A model generated the notes under the pieces. The model made no database searches, was not told the DNA's origin, and worked only from the letters and a program-made list of their open reading frames with translations. A DNA stretch of 48,070 nt from an uncultured Prevotellaceae bacterium (GTDB lineage: Bacteria > Bacteroidota > Bacteroidia > Bacteroidales > Muribaculaceae), in assembly GCA_946410125.1 (NCBI GenBank), contig CAMJZF010000004.1, forward strand, positions 1-48,070, written 5' to 3'. Below, piece after piece: positions 17,207-25,205 of this stretch. A program made the position numbers and the translations under genes. Position 1 is the first letter of the stretch; each line of letters begins with the position of its first letter.

Positions 17207-17614
17207 ATGGAAAACAAGGACTATATTTATACATTTGAAATTGCAGTTCGCGATTATGAGCTTGACAGTGAGGGTATTGTCAATAATGCTATATATCTTC
17301 ATTACTTGGAATTGACGCGACATGAGTTTTGCCGGTGGGCGGGATATTCCTTCAAGCAGATGAGTGCCGATGGTATCATTCCAGTACTGAGTCGCGTGGA
17401 GATTGATTATAAGACTCCTCTTCGCAGCGGTGACGTGATGCTTAGCAGTCTGTGGGTAGAGAAGAAGGGTGTGCGCTTTGTGTTCCATCAAGACATTCGC
17501 AACAAATATACTGGTGAAATGGCGGTAAGCGCTGTGGTTAGCGTAGTGAGTCTCGAGGATGGCAAACTTTCTCGCAGTGAGAAACTCTTCCATAAGTTTG
17601 AGAAATGGCTATAG
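17207..17614 (+). CDS. Hotdog-fold acyl-CoA thioesterase (4HBT/YbgC family)
   Basis: A 135-residue single hotdog domain, the usual length for the 4-hydroxybenzoyl-CoA thioesterase/YbgC family, which hydrolyses acyl-CoA thioesters. The N-terminal signature reads YELDSEGIVNNAIYLHYLELTRHEF; in the family an Asp in this region (here LDSEG) is catalytic and the following helix carries the conserved Tyr. IPVLSRVEIDYKTPLRSGD is the central strand pair. Substrate chain length cannot be read from the sequence. The stop overlaps the dprA start by 10 bases, so the two are translationally linked. Confidence 0.88.
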   Translation: MENKDYIYTFEIAVRDYELDSEGIVNNAIYLHYLELTRHEFCRWAGYSFKQMSADGIIPVLSRVEIDYKTPLRSGDVMLSSLWVEKKGVRFVFHQDIRNKYTGEMAVSAVVSVVSLEDGKLSRSEKLFHKFEKWL

Positions 17615-18726
17615 ACACTCCTGATATATTGTACCGAATGGCATTTGCCGGCATCCGGGGCATGGGTGTCGAATTGGCACAACGTCTGCTCGATATCATC
17701 CCAAACGAGAAAGATTTCTTTGCCATCAGTGACCGTGAGCTTAAGTCAATCACTCGCAGTCGCAGTAAGGTTTTTGAGCGTTCTTATCGGGATGAGATGC
17801 TTCTTAAAGCAGAGACAGAACTTAAATTTATAGAACAAAAAAATGTGAAAGTGCTGTATTTCACCGACGACAGTTTCCCCAAGCGGTTGCTTAACGCCGG
17901 TGATGCTCCAATATTGCTTTATTCCATAGGTGATTGCGACCTAAATGCAAAACATGTAATTAGCATTGTGGGTACTCGCCGCAGCACACATTACGGAGCC
18001 TCATTAACCGATAAAATAGTAGATGGACTATCACAAATGCTTGACGGCGAGCTGGTAATAGTGAGCGGACTTGCCTATGGTACCGACATCAATGCTCATC
18101 GTGCCGCATTGAAATACAATGTGCCTACGGTTGGCGTGCAGGCTTGTGGATTGAACAAGATTTATCCTGGCGAGCATCGCAACGATGCGGCTCATATTGT
18201 CCAGACTGGTGGGGCAATAGTAAGTGACTATACAAGTCAGGACGAGATTCATCGTGGAAACTTTCTTGCCCGAAACCGAATTATTGCGGCATTGAGCGAC
18301 TGCACATTGGTGATGGAAAGTGCCGACAAGGGTGGGGCACTGGTAACAGCCAATATTGCCGCAAGTTATAACAGAGATGTGTTTGCCGTGCCTGGTCGTG
18401 TCACCGATGAATATTCCAAGGGTTGCAATAGGCTTATTATGAACAATCAAGCAGCAGCAATCACATGTGCCGAAGACCTGTTAAAAGCAATGCGTTGGGA
18501 ATCGAAGCTATTACCCGAGCAATCTCATGAGCTGGAGCTGTTTCCTCAACTCACAGCCGAGCAACAAAAAGTTTTTGACATTTTGCGTATGCAGGGCGAC
18601 ATGCATATCAATGACCTTGCAGGGCTTATGGCAATGCCTATCTATCGCCTTATGGCAACTCTCGTTGAGCTTGACACTAAGGGCGTGATAGCCACATTGC
18701 CAGGCTGTCGATATACAATTAAATAA
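17605..18726 (+). CDS. dprA: DNA processing protein DprA
   Basis: DprA binds incoming single-stranded DNA and loads RecA; it is widespread even in species not known to be transformable. In 373 residues: an N-terminal helix-hairpin-helix/SAM-like region (about 1-75), the extended Rossmann domain (about 80-290) with ISIVGTRRSTHYG, VIVSGLAYGTDINAH, GNFLARNRIIAALSD and VFAVPGRVTDEYSKGCNRLI, and a C-terminal winged-helix domain (about 310-373) ending GVIATLPGCRYTIK. All domains look intact. It shares a promoter with the overlapping thioesterase gene and ends at a strong terminator. Confidence 0.96.
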   Translation: MAIDTPDILYRMAFAGIRGMGVELAQRLLDIIPNEKDFFAISDRELKSITRSRSKVFERSYRDEMLLKAETELKFIEQKNVKVLYFTDDSFPKRLLNAGDAPILLYSIGDCDLNAKHVISIVGTRRSTHYGASLTDKIVDGLSQMLDGELVIVSGLAYGTDINAHRAALKYNVPTVGVQACGLNKIYPGEHRNDAAHIVQTGGAIVSDYTSQDEIHRGNFLARNRIIAALSDCTLVMESADKGGALVTANIAASYNRDVFAVPGRVTDEYSKGCNRLIMNNQAAAITCAEDLLKAMRWESKLLPEQSHELELFPQLTAEQQKVFDILRMQGDMHINDLAGLMAMPIYRLMATLVELDTKGVIATLPGCRYTIK

Positions 18727-18816
18727 TTAGCTATGGATAAAACAAGTTGAAAGAAGAACGCATGCTTGCCCAAGCACAGATTTTATTATCAACACCCCAA
18801 AAAGTTTTAGTCATAA

Positions 18817-18863
18817 TATGAAAATGTCCTCAATAAATTCAACTCATTGAGGACATTTTCATA
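18817..18863. terminator. Strong bidirectional terminator
   Basis: An 18-bp perfect stem (18817-18834 with 18846-18863), loop of 11 bases, containing A runs and T runs on the two arms. It lies between the convergent dprA and the dockerin-protein operon. Confidence 0.85.
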
Positions 18864-18880
18864 AACGGAATAATTGATTA

Positions 18881-20920
18881 TTAATTGCCGAGGAGAATGT
18901 CGTATACTGCTGTTACATCGGCACTGGTGACAAAACCGTCGCCGTTGACGTCGGCAGTAGTCTCAAAGTCTAAGCTGATGCCAAGCAAAACGTCGTAGAC
19001 TGCAGTGACGTCGGCGCTAGTTACAAAACCGTCGCCGTTCACATCACCAGGGATCTTGTCTCCAGCAGTGGCACCCATTGCCACAAGTTCACAGTCGAAG
19101 TAGGCCCCGCCCCAGTTCTGTTGCATATATACTGCCACTACATTCTTACCGAGGTGGAATGCCGAAGTGGGAATAGTGTAACTCTCATGAGTGTTGGCAA
19201 ATGTGCTTCCGTAGGGCGTTTCGCACCAACCTTCTTTGTTGATAACTTCATGACCATTAACATACACCACCATATTGTCGTCGTGTACGCAGTTGAAAGT
19301 AAAGGTCGCATCGTTAGCGATTTCGGTCAAGATGATGGGGAAACGCATCCAGTAGCAGTTATATTCGTCAAACCAGAATGAGTTATAACGCAACGAGTAA
19401 CGAGGACCGTCGGTGTGTCCCGGATTTGCTGTTCCCATAGGCAGGTTGAGCCACTGGCTGTCGTCGAAGCCGGGGGTGTTCCATCCTTGAGGAGCATTGG
19501 GCCAAGTTCCGTTTGATTGGCGATAGGCGTGTTTTGCTTTTATATAGTGAGGCACTCGTTGGCTGTTATAAATCAACCTTGTTTCGCCCTGCTTAATGCC
19601 GCATTTAGTGCAAACGCCATCATAGAACGAGTGCGTTTCATCCGATGGTATTAATTCGGCCTTTTTGGCATTACATTCGTTACATCTGTAGTATCTCTCG
19701 CCTTCGGCGCCGCAGGTCGAACTCTTAATGTCAAATAGAGTCCATTGACCATGATTTTGCTCGTTAATCCATAATTCACTAAGCCTCACGTTGTCATACA
19801 CCCCCTCGGTGCAAGTGAACTTAAAGTAACGAAACTGTCGGGTGTCGTTAACAGGAATAACAACTTCGGTTAGGTCAACAAGGGGCATAGGATAATCCTT
19901 TTGAGTGTCGATGACGGTCCAGTTCTGGAAATCGTTGGAGCCTTCGAGCTTCCAACTACGTATCATCCATTCATACACATATAAAGCATCGATGGCAGTA
20001 ACAAGGCTGTATTGTTTCACAGCTACAGGTTCGCTGGCCTGTATCACCATGTAGCATTGTTCTGGAACGCCTTGGAAGTAGGTATTGGCATTTGCATCAA
20101 TGACATATGAGGCATCACAGCCATATTGCCCTTCACCACCATACTCAAAGGCGTAGCCCACACCGTTGGCATCATAGCGGGTCCAAGTGGGATTGGGGTT
20201 GGGACCTGAGCCCTCCAGTTTGGGAACGGTAAAACCGTAGGTAACAGAAACCATTTCTTTGCCAGGGTCTTGGTTAGTGGCCACGGCAGTGATATATTGG
20301 TCTACAGTGGTTCGCATAATAGTGCATGGATTTTCCACCTCATTGTTGTTTATATAAAGATGCACTTCACCAGATCCCTCGCCAGTGATTAGACAATGGT
20401 CGTCAAAGGTTTCCATATTAATAATAGGCATATTACTATATTGCGGTTCTTCTTCAACAAAAGCTTCAGTGACTGTGAAGTAGGAATCCTTTCCCATGGT
20501 TGTATAAAAACCTTGGTCGCTTCTGTAACACAAGTAATTCTTTAATGTTCCAGAATTAAACATCGCATAGATATAGAAACTGTTGTTATCACGCTGTTCA
20601 ACTTTATCAACATAGGAATCATTGTAATCCCCCAAAAACTCGCCTGATGACAAATACTTGTTAGTGGCACGGTTGTAGATTCTATAACCACTATTAGCAT
20701 CACCAACAAAGCACCAATAGTAGGCATCATTGTTCTGCGAAGAGGTGCTTGCGGCAATATCGGCATCATCGCTTTGGTGGGCATAAACGAAACGCCCGCC
20801 GGTTTTCAAGAAATACCAGTGAACGGGTTTGGATTCGGGATGAGTAGTGGGCACAAAGGGCAAAGCCTGGGATGTTGTCCAACAAAGCAGCAAAACTGAT
20901 AGAATTAATGTTTTTTTCAT
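18881..20920 (-). CDS. Secreted multidomain protein with discoidin-like, Cys4, jelly-roll and dockerin-like modules
   Basis: A 679-residue exported protein. Signal peptide 1-19 (MKKTLILSVLLLCWTTSQA). Modules, with rough limits: a beta-trefoil-like opening (30-150, WYFLKTGGRF and WCFVGDANSGYRIYN); a linker with immunoglobulin-like character; an F5/8 type C (discoidin-like) domain (250-395, RSWKLEGSNDFQNW and FRYFKFTCTEG); a four-Cys putative zinc ribbon (about 400-450, CNEC...CTKCG); a galactose-binding-like jelly roll (455-610, NCVHDDNMVVYVNGHEVI); and two dockerin-like calcium loops at the C-terminus, each DVNGDGFVTSADVTA. No catalytic site was recognised. It probably binds surface or host glycans. 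Second gene of an operon, 26 bases behind its paralogue. No cohesin partner is in view. Confidence 0.75.
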   Translation of the reverse strand: MKKTLILSVLLLCWTTSQALPFVPTTHPESKPVHWYFLKTGGRFVYAHQSDDADIAASTSSQNNDAYYWCFVGDANSGYRIYNRATNKYLSSGEFLGDYNDSYVDKVEQRDNNSFYIYAMFNSGTLKNYLCYRSDQGFYTTMGKDSYFTVTEAFVEEEPQYSNMPIINMETFDDHCLITGEGSGEVHLYINNNEVENPCTIMRTTVDQYITAVATNQDPGKEMVSVTYGFTVPKLEGSGPNPNPTWTRYDANGVGYAFEYGGEGQYGCDASYVIDANANTYFQGVPEQCYMVIQASEPVAVKQYSLVTAIDALYVYEWMIRSWKLEGSNDFQNWTVIDTQKDYPMPLVDLTEVVIPVNDTRQFRYFKFTCTEGVYDNVRLSELWINEQNHGQWTLFDIKSSTCGAEGERYYRCNECNAKKAELIPSDETHSFYDGVCTKCGIKQGETRLIYNSQRVPHYIKAKHAYRQSNGTWPNAPQGWNTPGFDDSQWLNLPMGTANPGHTDGPRYSLRYNSFWFDEYNCYWMRFPIILTEIANDATFTFNCVHDDNMVVYVNGHEVINKEGWCETPYGSTFANTHESYTIPTSAFHLGKNVVAVYMQQNWGGAYFDCELVAMGATAGDKIPGDVNGDGFVTSADVTAVYDVLLGISLDFETTADVNGDGFVTSADVTAVYDILLGN

Positions 20921-20946
20921 GACTCAATATACTGTTATTTAATTTT

Positions 20947-22758
20947 TTAATTGCCTAGGAGGATGTCGTAGACTGCTGTTACGTCGGCACTTGTGACAAA
21001 GCCGTCGCCATTGACGTCGGCAGTAATCTCAAAGTCGTAGCTGATGCCGAGCAAAACGTCGTAGATTGCAGTGACGTCGGCACTAGTGACAAATCCGTCA
21101 CCGTTCACATCACCAGGCACTCTTGATTGTGTCTTCATCCTCAGCTCATAGTCAAAATAGGAACCGCCCCAGTTTTGCTGAATGTAGACTGAAACAAGAT
21201 TTTGTCCTTTCCTGAAAGCTGATGCAGGGATGTTAAAAGATTCGTGTGAACTAGCCCAGTTGTATTGGGTGGGAGTCCATCCTTCTATGTTGATTACCTC
21301 TTGTCCATTGACATAAACCACCATATTGTCGTCGTGCACGCAATTGAATGTGAATGTAGCGTTGGGATTAAGCTCGGCTAAATTGAACGAGCGAATGAAG
21401 TAGTAGCAGTTATATTCACCATACCAATGACTGTTATAATACAGATTTAAGAAAGCACCATTACTATGCCCCAGACTTGCGATTGGCATGGCTACTTCGT
21501 GCCACTTAGTGTAGTCTAACTGAATATTATCGGGCCATCCAACGGGAGGCTCGGGCCATACCTCACTACCTGTTGCTCCTGTGCGATAATCATGAAATCC
21601 CCACATGAAATAAGGCACTTGTTGTCCATTGTGCAGCAATATTGTCTCGTTCTCGTGAAGGTGGCACACAGAGCACTCTCCATTTGTGAAATTGTGATTG
21701 CCATTAGGCTCAAGTATTATCCATTCCCTTGCGCCACAGTCAACACATTCAATAATGTCTCTACCACGTTCTCCACATGTTGGTGGTGTCACGTTTGTCG
21801 CTTCGCCCCAGTTGTGGCTTTGACCATTTATCCATACCTCACTGATTTGTATGGTGTTAGATGCGCCATCGGTGGCAATAAACTTAAAGAAGCGAAAATG
21901 ACGGGTGTCGTTAACAACAAAAATCACCTCCTTTTGGGCGGCAAATGGCATTGGGTAATCAGTTTGCACATCTATGTCAACCCAAGTGTTGTAATCGTTT
22001 GAGCCTTGTAACTTCCAGCTACGCAAACTGCGATTATAAAACTGTCGCGAGTCATTAGCCGTGACTATTGAGTAGCATTGAACAGCTACTTCGGTCGATG
22101 CTTTCATCGTGAACCAGCAGCTCGTAACGAAACCATAATACTTGGTTGCAGCATTGTTATCGCACAGGTTATTAGACATCTCGTTATTGTTTAGCCCCGC
22201 GCCGCCTTCTATGAATCCATATCCAACTCCATCGGTATCAAAGCGAGTCCAAGTGGGGTCGGCAGGCACTGGAGTTCCTTCCTTGGCAAGCTCGACCGAG
22301 AAGATGCCTTTTGTTTCAGGATCGGTATCCATGTATCTCATGAATCCATATTCATCCTGATAGATGTTCATAAATAGGTAGTAATAGACATTCCATGAAG
22401 GAACATAATACCTGAGATAAAAATTGTTTCCATCCTTGTCTTCATAATAGGTGTAAGCGTAACTGTCATTATAAAGTAACCCTTCATGTTGAATATACTT
22501 TCCAGTCCCCTTATTGTAAAGTCTATATCCCTCATCAGGATTCCCTACAAAGCACCACAAGTAGTTGTCATTGCTTGCATCACCCGAATTGCGAAACTCA
22601 ATTTCTAAATTGCTACTTCCTACGCAATAAAGGCCCTCGGTCTTAAGGAAATACCAGTAGTTGGAATTAAGATTGGGGGCGCTTGTTGGCACAAAGGGCA
22701 AGGCTTGAGCCATGATCGACAAAACAGAAAAGACAAATAATAGTAATAATTTTTTCAT
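20947..22758 (-). CDS. Secreted paralogue with the same module order
   Basis: A 603-residue protein with signal peptide MKKLLLLFVFSVLSIMAQA. It has the same order as its downstream neighbour: the YWYFLKTEGLY and WCFVGNPDEGYRLYN opening, a discoidin-like domain (RSWKLQGSNDYNTW, FRFFKFIATDG), a four-Cys segment (CVDCG...CSVCH), a jelly roll with NCVHDDNMVVYVNGQEVI, and two dockerin-like loops. It lacks the extra linker seen in the neighbour (about 75 residues). The dockerin-like ends of the pair differ at only about 3 of 55 residues, far closer than the bodies. It is divergent from a membrane AraC-type regulator gene, across a 195-bp region with phased repeats and a consensus promoter. Confidence 0.75.
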   Translation of the reverse strand: MKKLLLLFVFSVLSIMAQALPFVPTSAPNLNSNYWYFLKTEGLYCVGSSNLEIEFRNSGDASNDNYLWCFVGNPDEGYRLYNKGTGKYIQHEGLLYNDSYAYTYYEDKDGNNFYLRYYVPSWNVYYYLFMNIYQDEYGFMRYMDTDPETKGIFSVELAKEGTPVPADPTWTRFDTDGVGYGFIEGGAGLNNNEMSNNLCDNNAATKYYGFVTSCWFTMKASTEVAVQCYSIVTANDSRQFYNRSLRSWKLQGSNDYNTWVDIDVQTDYPMPFAAQKEVIFVVNDTRHFRFFKFIATDGASNTIQISEVWINGQSHNWGEATNVTPPTCGERGRDIIECVDCGAREWIILEPNGNHNFTNGECSVCHLHENETILLHNGQQVPYFMWGFHDYRTGATGSEVWPEPPVGWPDNIQLDYTKWHEVAMPIASLGHSNGAFLNLYYNSHWYGEYNCYYFIRSFNLAELNPNATFTFNCVHDDNMVVYVNGQEVINIEGWTPTQYNWASSHESFNIPASAFRKGQNLVSVYIQQNWGGSYFDYELRMKTQSRVPGDVNGDGFVTSADVTAIYDVLLGISYDFEITADVNGDGFVTSADVTAVYDILLGN

Positions 22759-22786
22759 AATAACATTAATAATTTAAATTTGTATG

Positions 22787-22818
22787 CAAATTTACCTTTT
22801 AAGTTTTTACATTTCAAA
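22787..22818 (-). promoter_or_regulatory. Promoter of the dockerin-protein operon
   Basis: On the minus strand TTTG (22818-22815), 20 bp spacer, TAAATTTG (22794-22787). The start codon at 22758 follows 28 bases later. Confidence 0.75.
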
Positions 22819-22827
22819 CATTAGTTC

Positions 22828-22912
22828 TTGAAATTGGTTACATTATCTAAAATTGCAACCTGCTTGGCAAAAAATGCAACCAATTTCAACAAAAATGCAA
22901 CCTCAGATAATG
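22828..22912. promoter_or_regulatory. Putative operator: phased TGCAACC repeats and inverted repeats
   Basis: TGCAACC occurs at 22854, 22875 and 22896, an exact 21-base period (about two helical turns). A near-copy in inverse orientation, GGTTACA, is at 22836. TTGAAATTGGTT (22828-22839) is an exact 12-base inverted copy of AACCAATTTCAA (22878-22889), and cattatct (22841-22848) is the inverse of agataatg (22905-22912). All lie between the two divergent promoters, outside their -33/-7 boxes, where an activator or autoregulator would bind. The adjacent AraC-type protein is the natural candidate. Confidence 0.6.
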
Positions 22913-22918
22913 AAATTG

Positions 22919-22949
22919 TTGTTTGAACCAACCGAATTAACTAATTTTG
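22919..22949 (+). promoter_or_regulatory. Promoter of the AraC-type regulator, leaderless candidate
   Basis: TTG (22919-22921), 20 bp spacer, TAATTTTG (22942-22949). Only four bases (caac) separate the -7 box from the ATG at 22954, so transcription should begin at or next to the start codon. Confidence 0.6.
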
Positions 22950-22953
22950 CAAC

Positions 22954-24078
22954 ATGGAAAAAATCTACCATATCATTGATGCATTTTTTGCTCCAGGCAT
23001 TTTGATTGGTCTGGCCGTATGCTTGTTCTTCCTGTATATTCCTCCGAAAGCGGCATTGCGCAACTACCGCATTGCACGATATGTAATGGGTGGTGCCTAT
23101 CTTTTTTATGCTGCATGCATCTATATTGAGTATCATGTGATAGGGCCAAATGCCGACTCTGCCCTCATGAAACCAATAATCTTGTTTATAGCATGCTTTC
23201 AGGCACTGCTTTTTACATATACAATGATTACTTTAATTAGGGTGAATTATCTGACTTTGCGACAAGCACTTATAGAGTTTGCTTTAATAGTTCTTTTATC
23301 AGTTGCCTTAATTCTTATCTACTTACATTTTGGCGGTTCAGTGGCTTACTGGTCAACATGGATTTTTATAATATTTTATATTGCACTGCTGGTGCGCTAT
23401 GTGTTTCTGTTCAATAAGGAGTATAATTGTTATGAGAAACAAATGGACAATTTCTATAGCGACGAAGATACACGCCGTCTCTACTGGGTAAAGCGCTCGT
23501 TCTATATATCGCTTGTTGTGGGTGTGCTGGCATTGCTTTACGCCATTGTGCCCACTACACTCATGGGCATATTTTTCATGACGATAGTAATTGTGTTTTA
23601 TGCAGCATTTGGGGTACGGTTTATTAACTATGTACTACAGTTTCGGTCGATAGAAGCAGCAATTGTGCCAGAAGATGTTGAGGTCATAGATGTAGAAGTG
23701 AGTGATGATGACTGGTCGCTAATGCAACGAATTGATGCACTTATGGCTCAGGAGAAGCTTTATCGCAAAAGCGATTTGTCGGTCGCTGATCTCGCTGATA
23801 TATTGGGTGAACGAAGTCGCCAGATTTCAATGGTGATAGGCAAGTGTCACCAGATAAATTTTAAGAGCTACATCAATGAGTATCGCGTAGTTGAGGCCAA
23901 GCGTCTGCTTGATGAAGACAAAGGCAACCGTCGAACTGTTGATGCAATAGCCAGTGAGGCGGGTTTTGCCAATCGTAGTTCGTTCTATCGTGTTTTTAAG
24001 CGTATGGAAGGAATTTCCCCCAGTGACTATCGCTTGGGAGTTACCGGTACAGGAGTTGCAAATAGCGACAATAAATGA
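22954..24078 (+). CDS. Membrane-anchored AraC-family transcriptional regulator
   Basis: A 374-residue protein. Residues 1-225 contain about six or seven hydrophobic helices (for example PGILIGLAVCLFFLYI, ALIEFALIVLLSVALILIYL, LLYAIVPTTLMGIFFMTIVIVFYAAF); the C-terminal 110 residues are a two-helix-turn-helix AraC DNA-binding domain (LSVADLADILGERSRQISMVI and TVDAIASEAGFANRSSFYRVFKRMEGISPSDYR). The layout, membrane sensor plus cytoplasmic AraC domain, recurs in Bacteroidetes. It is divergent from the dockerin-protein operon with repeated putative binding sites between them, which suggests that it controls that operon and itself. The signal sensed is unknown. Confidence 0.88.
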   Translation: MEKIYHIIDAFFAPGILIGLAVCLFFLYIPPKAALRNYRIARYVMGGAYLFYAACIYIEYHVIGPNADSALMKPIILFIACFQALLFTYTMITLIRVNYLTLRQALIEFALIVLLSVALILIYLHFGGSVAYWSTWIFIIFYIALLVRYVFLFNKEYNCYEKQMDNFYSDEDTRRLYWVKRSFYISLVVGVLALLYAIVPTTLMGIFFMTIVIVFYAAFGVRFINYVLQFRSIEAAIVPEDVEVIDVEVSDDDWSLMQRIDALMAQEKLYRKSDLSVADLADILGERSRQISMVIGKCHQINFKSYINEYRVVEAKRLLDEDKGNRRTVDAIASEAGFANRSSFYRVFKRMEGISPSDYRLGVTGTGVANSDNK

Positions 24079-24124
24079 TTGAACACCCCAGTTGATAGAA
24101 AATCCCCAATAAATAATGATAAAA

Positions 24125-24158
24125 AAAGTGACGGTCGATATTTTTCAACCGTCACTTT
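24125..24158. terminator. Bidirectional terminator between AraC-type gene and korB
   Basis: An 11-bp perfect stem, aaagtgacggt (24125-24135) with accgtcacttt (24148-24158), flanked by A and T runs. Confidence 0.88.
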
Positions 24159-24189
24159 AATATTTAGTACATAAACAGATGGTTATAAA

Positions 24190-25203
24190 TTATTTGCGCT
24201 CCCAGGTGTCGCCGTCAAGAATCATGTCGCGCAAGTTCTTGTAACGGTGCTTGGCTTGTATTTTGCGCATTTGAACTGTTACATCTGTTTCATAGCTGGG
24301 TGCATCAACATCGCGAATAACTCCAAGAGCTACTGGCAGATTGGTGCCATCCATCATTGCCAGTTGCTGATGCAGGAAGTTGTCTTGACAATGAGCATCG
24401 TGGATGAGCACATCGTCGATGGTGTACTCACCATCGTCGAGACGCACGGCTTTGAGACCGAATCCGTCTTGAACAAGACCCATGTCACGGTTCTTGCCAA
24501 AGAGCATCTTCTCGCCATGTACGAGATGGATAGTACGGTTAGCACGAACAGCCTTGTCGGTAATGCGGTTGTGAATACCGTTGTTGAAAATCATGCAGTT
24601 TTGCAAAATCTCAACTACCGAACAACCTTTGTGGCCAGCAGCCTCAACCATAATTTCCTGATTAATTTTCAGTTCAACGTCGATGCCACGTGCAAAGAAA
24701 GTGCCACGTGCACCAAAAACCAACTCAGCAGGGATGAATGGATCTTCGGTGGTTCCGTAAGGTGAAGATTTCGACACGCAGCCACGGTCACTGGTGGGGC
24801 TGAACTGCCCCTTGGTCAAACCATAAATCTTGTTGTTGAGAAGCAGTAAGTTTAGGTCTACATTGCGACGCACCTCATGGATGAAGTGGTTGCCGCCAAT
24901 GGCGAGGCAGTCACCATCACCTGAGATTTGCCACACAGTGAGTTGTGGATTGGCAACCTTAACACCGGTAGCGATAGCGCCTCCACGGCCATGAATCGTG
25001 TGGAAACCGTAGGTGTTCATATAATAGGGTAGACGTGAACTGCATCCAATACCCGAAACGACGGCTATCATGTGAGGAGGAATTCCCAGCTCGGCCATAG
25101 CCTTGTGAAGCACGTTAAGAATAGCATGGTCACCACAACCTGGGCACCAGCGCACTGCTATATCATTCTTATAGTCTTTTGGTTCGTATATTTGATTTGT
25201 CAT
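24190..25203 (-). CDS. korB: 2-oxoacid:ferredoxin oxidoreductase beta subunit
   Basis: The thiamine-diphosphate-binding subunit of a 2-oxoacid:ferredoxin oxidoreductase, most likely acting on 2-oxoglutarate to give succinyl-CoA, CO2 and reduced ferredoxin. In 337 residues: WCPGCGDHAIL and GIGCSSRLPYYMNTYGFHTIHGR near the N-terminus (cysteines here are cluster or active-site residues in the family) and the ThDP/Mg motif GDGDCLAIGGNHF followed by LLLLNNKIYGLTKGQ. Two bases separate it from the alpha-subunit gene upstream. The choice of 2-oxoglutarate over pyruvate or branched-chain acids is by family resemblance only. Confidence 0.93.
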   Translation of the reverse strand: MTNQIYEPKDYKNDIAVRWCPGCGDHAILNVLHKAMAELGIPPHMIAVVSGIGCSSRLPYYMNTYGFHTIHGRGGAIATGVKVANPQLTVWQISGDGDCLAIGGNHFIHEVRRNVDLNLLLLNNKIYGLTKGQFSPTSDRGCVSKSSPYGTTEDPFIPAELVFGARGTFFARGIDVELKINQEIMVEAAGHKGCSVVEILQNCMIFNNGIHNRITDKAVRANRTIHLVHGEKMLFGKNRDMGLVQDGFGLKAVRLDDGEYTIDDVLIHDAHCQDNFLHQQLAMMDGTNLPVALGVIRDVDAPSYETDVTVQMRKIQAKHRYKNLRDMILDGDTWERK

Positions 25204-25205
25204 GA

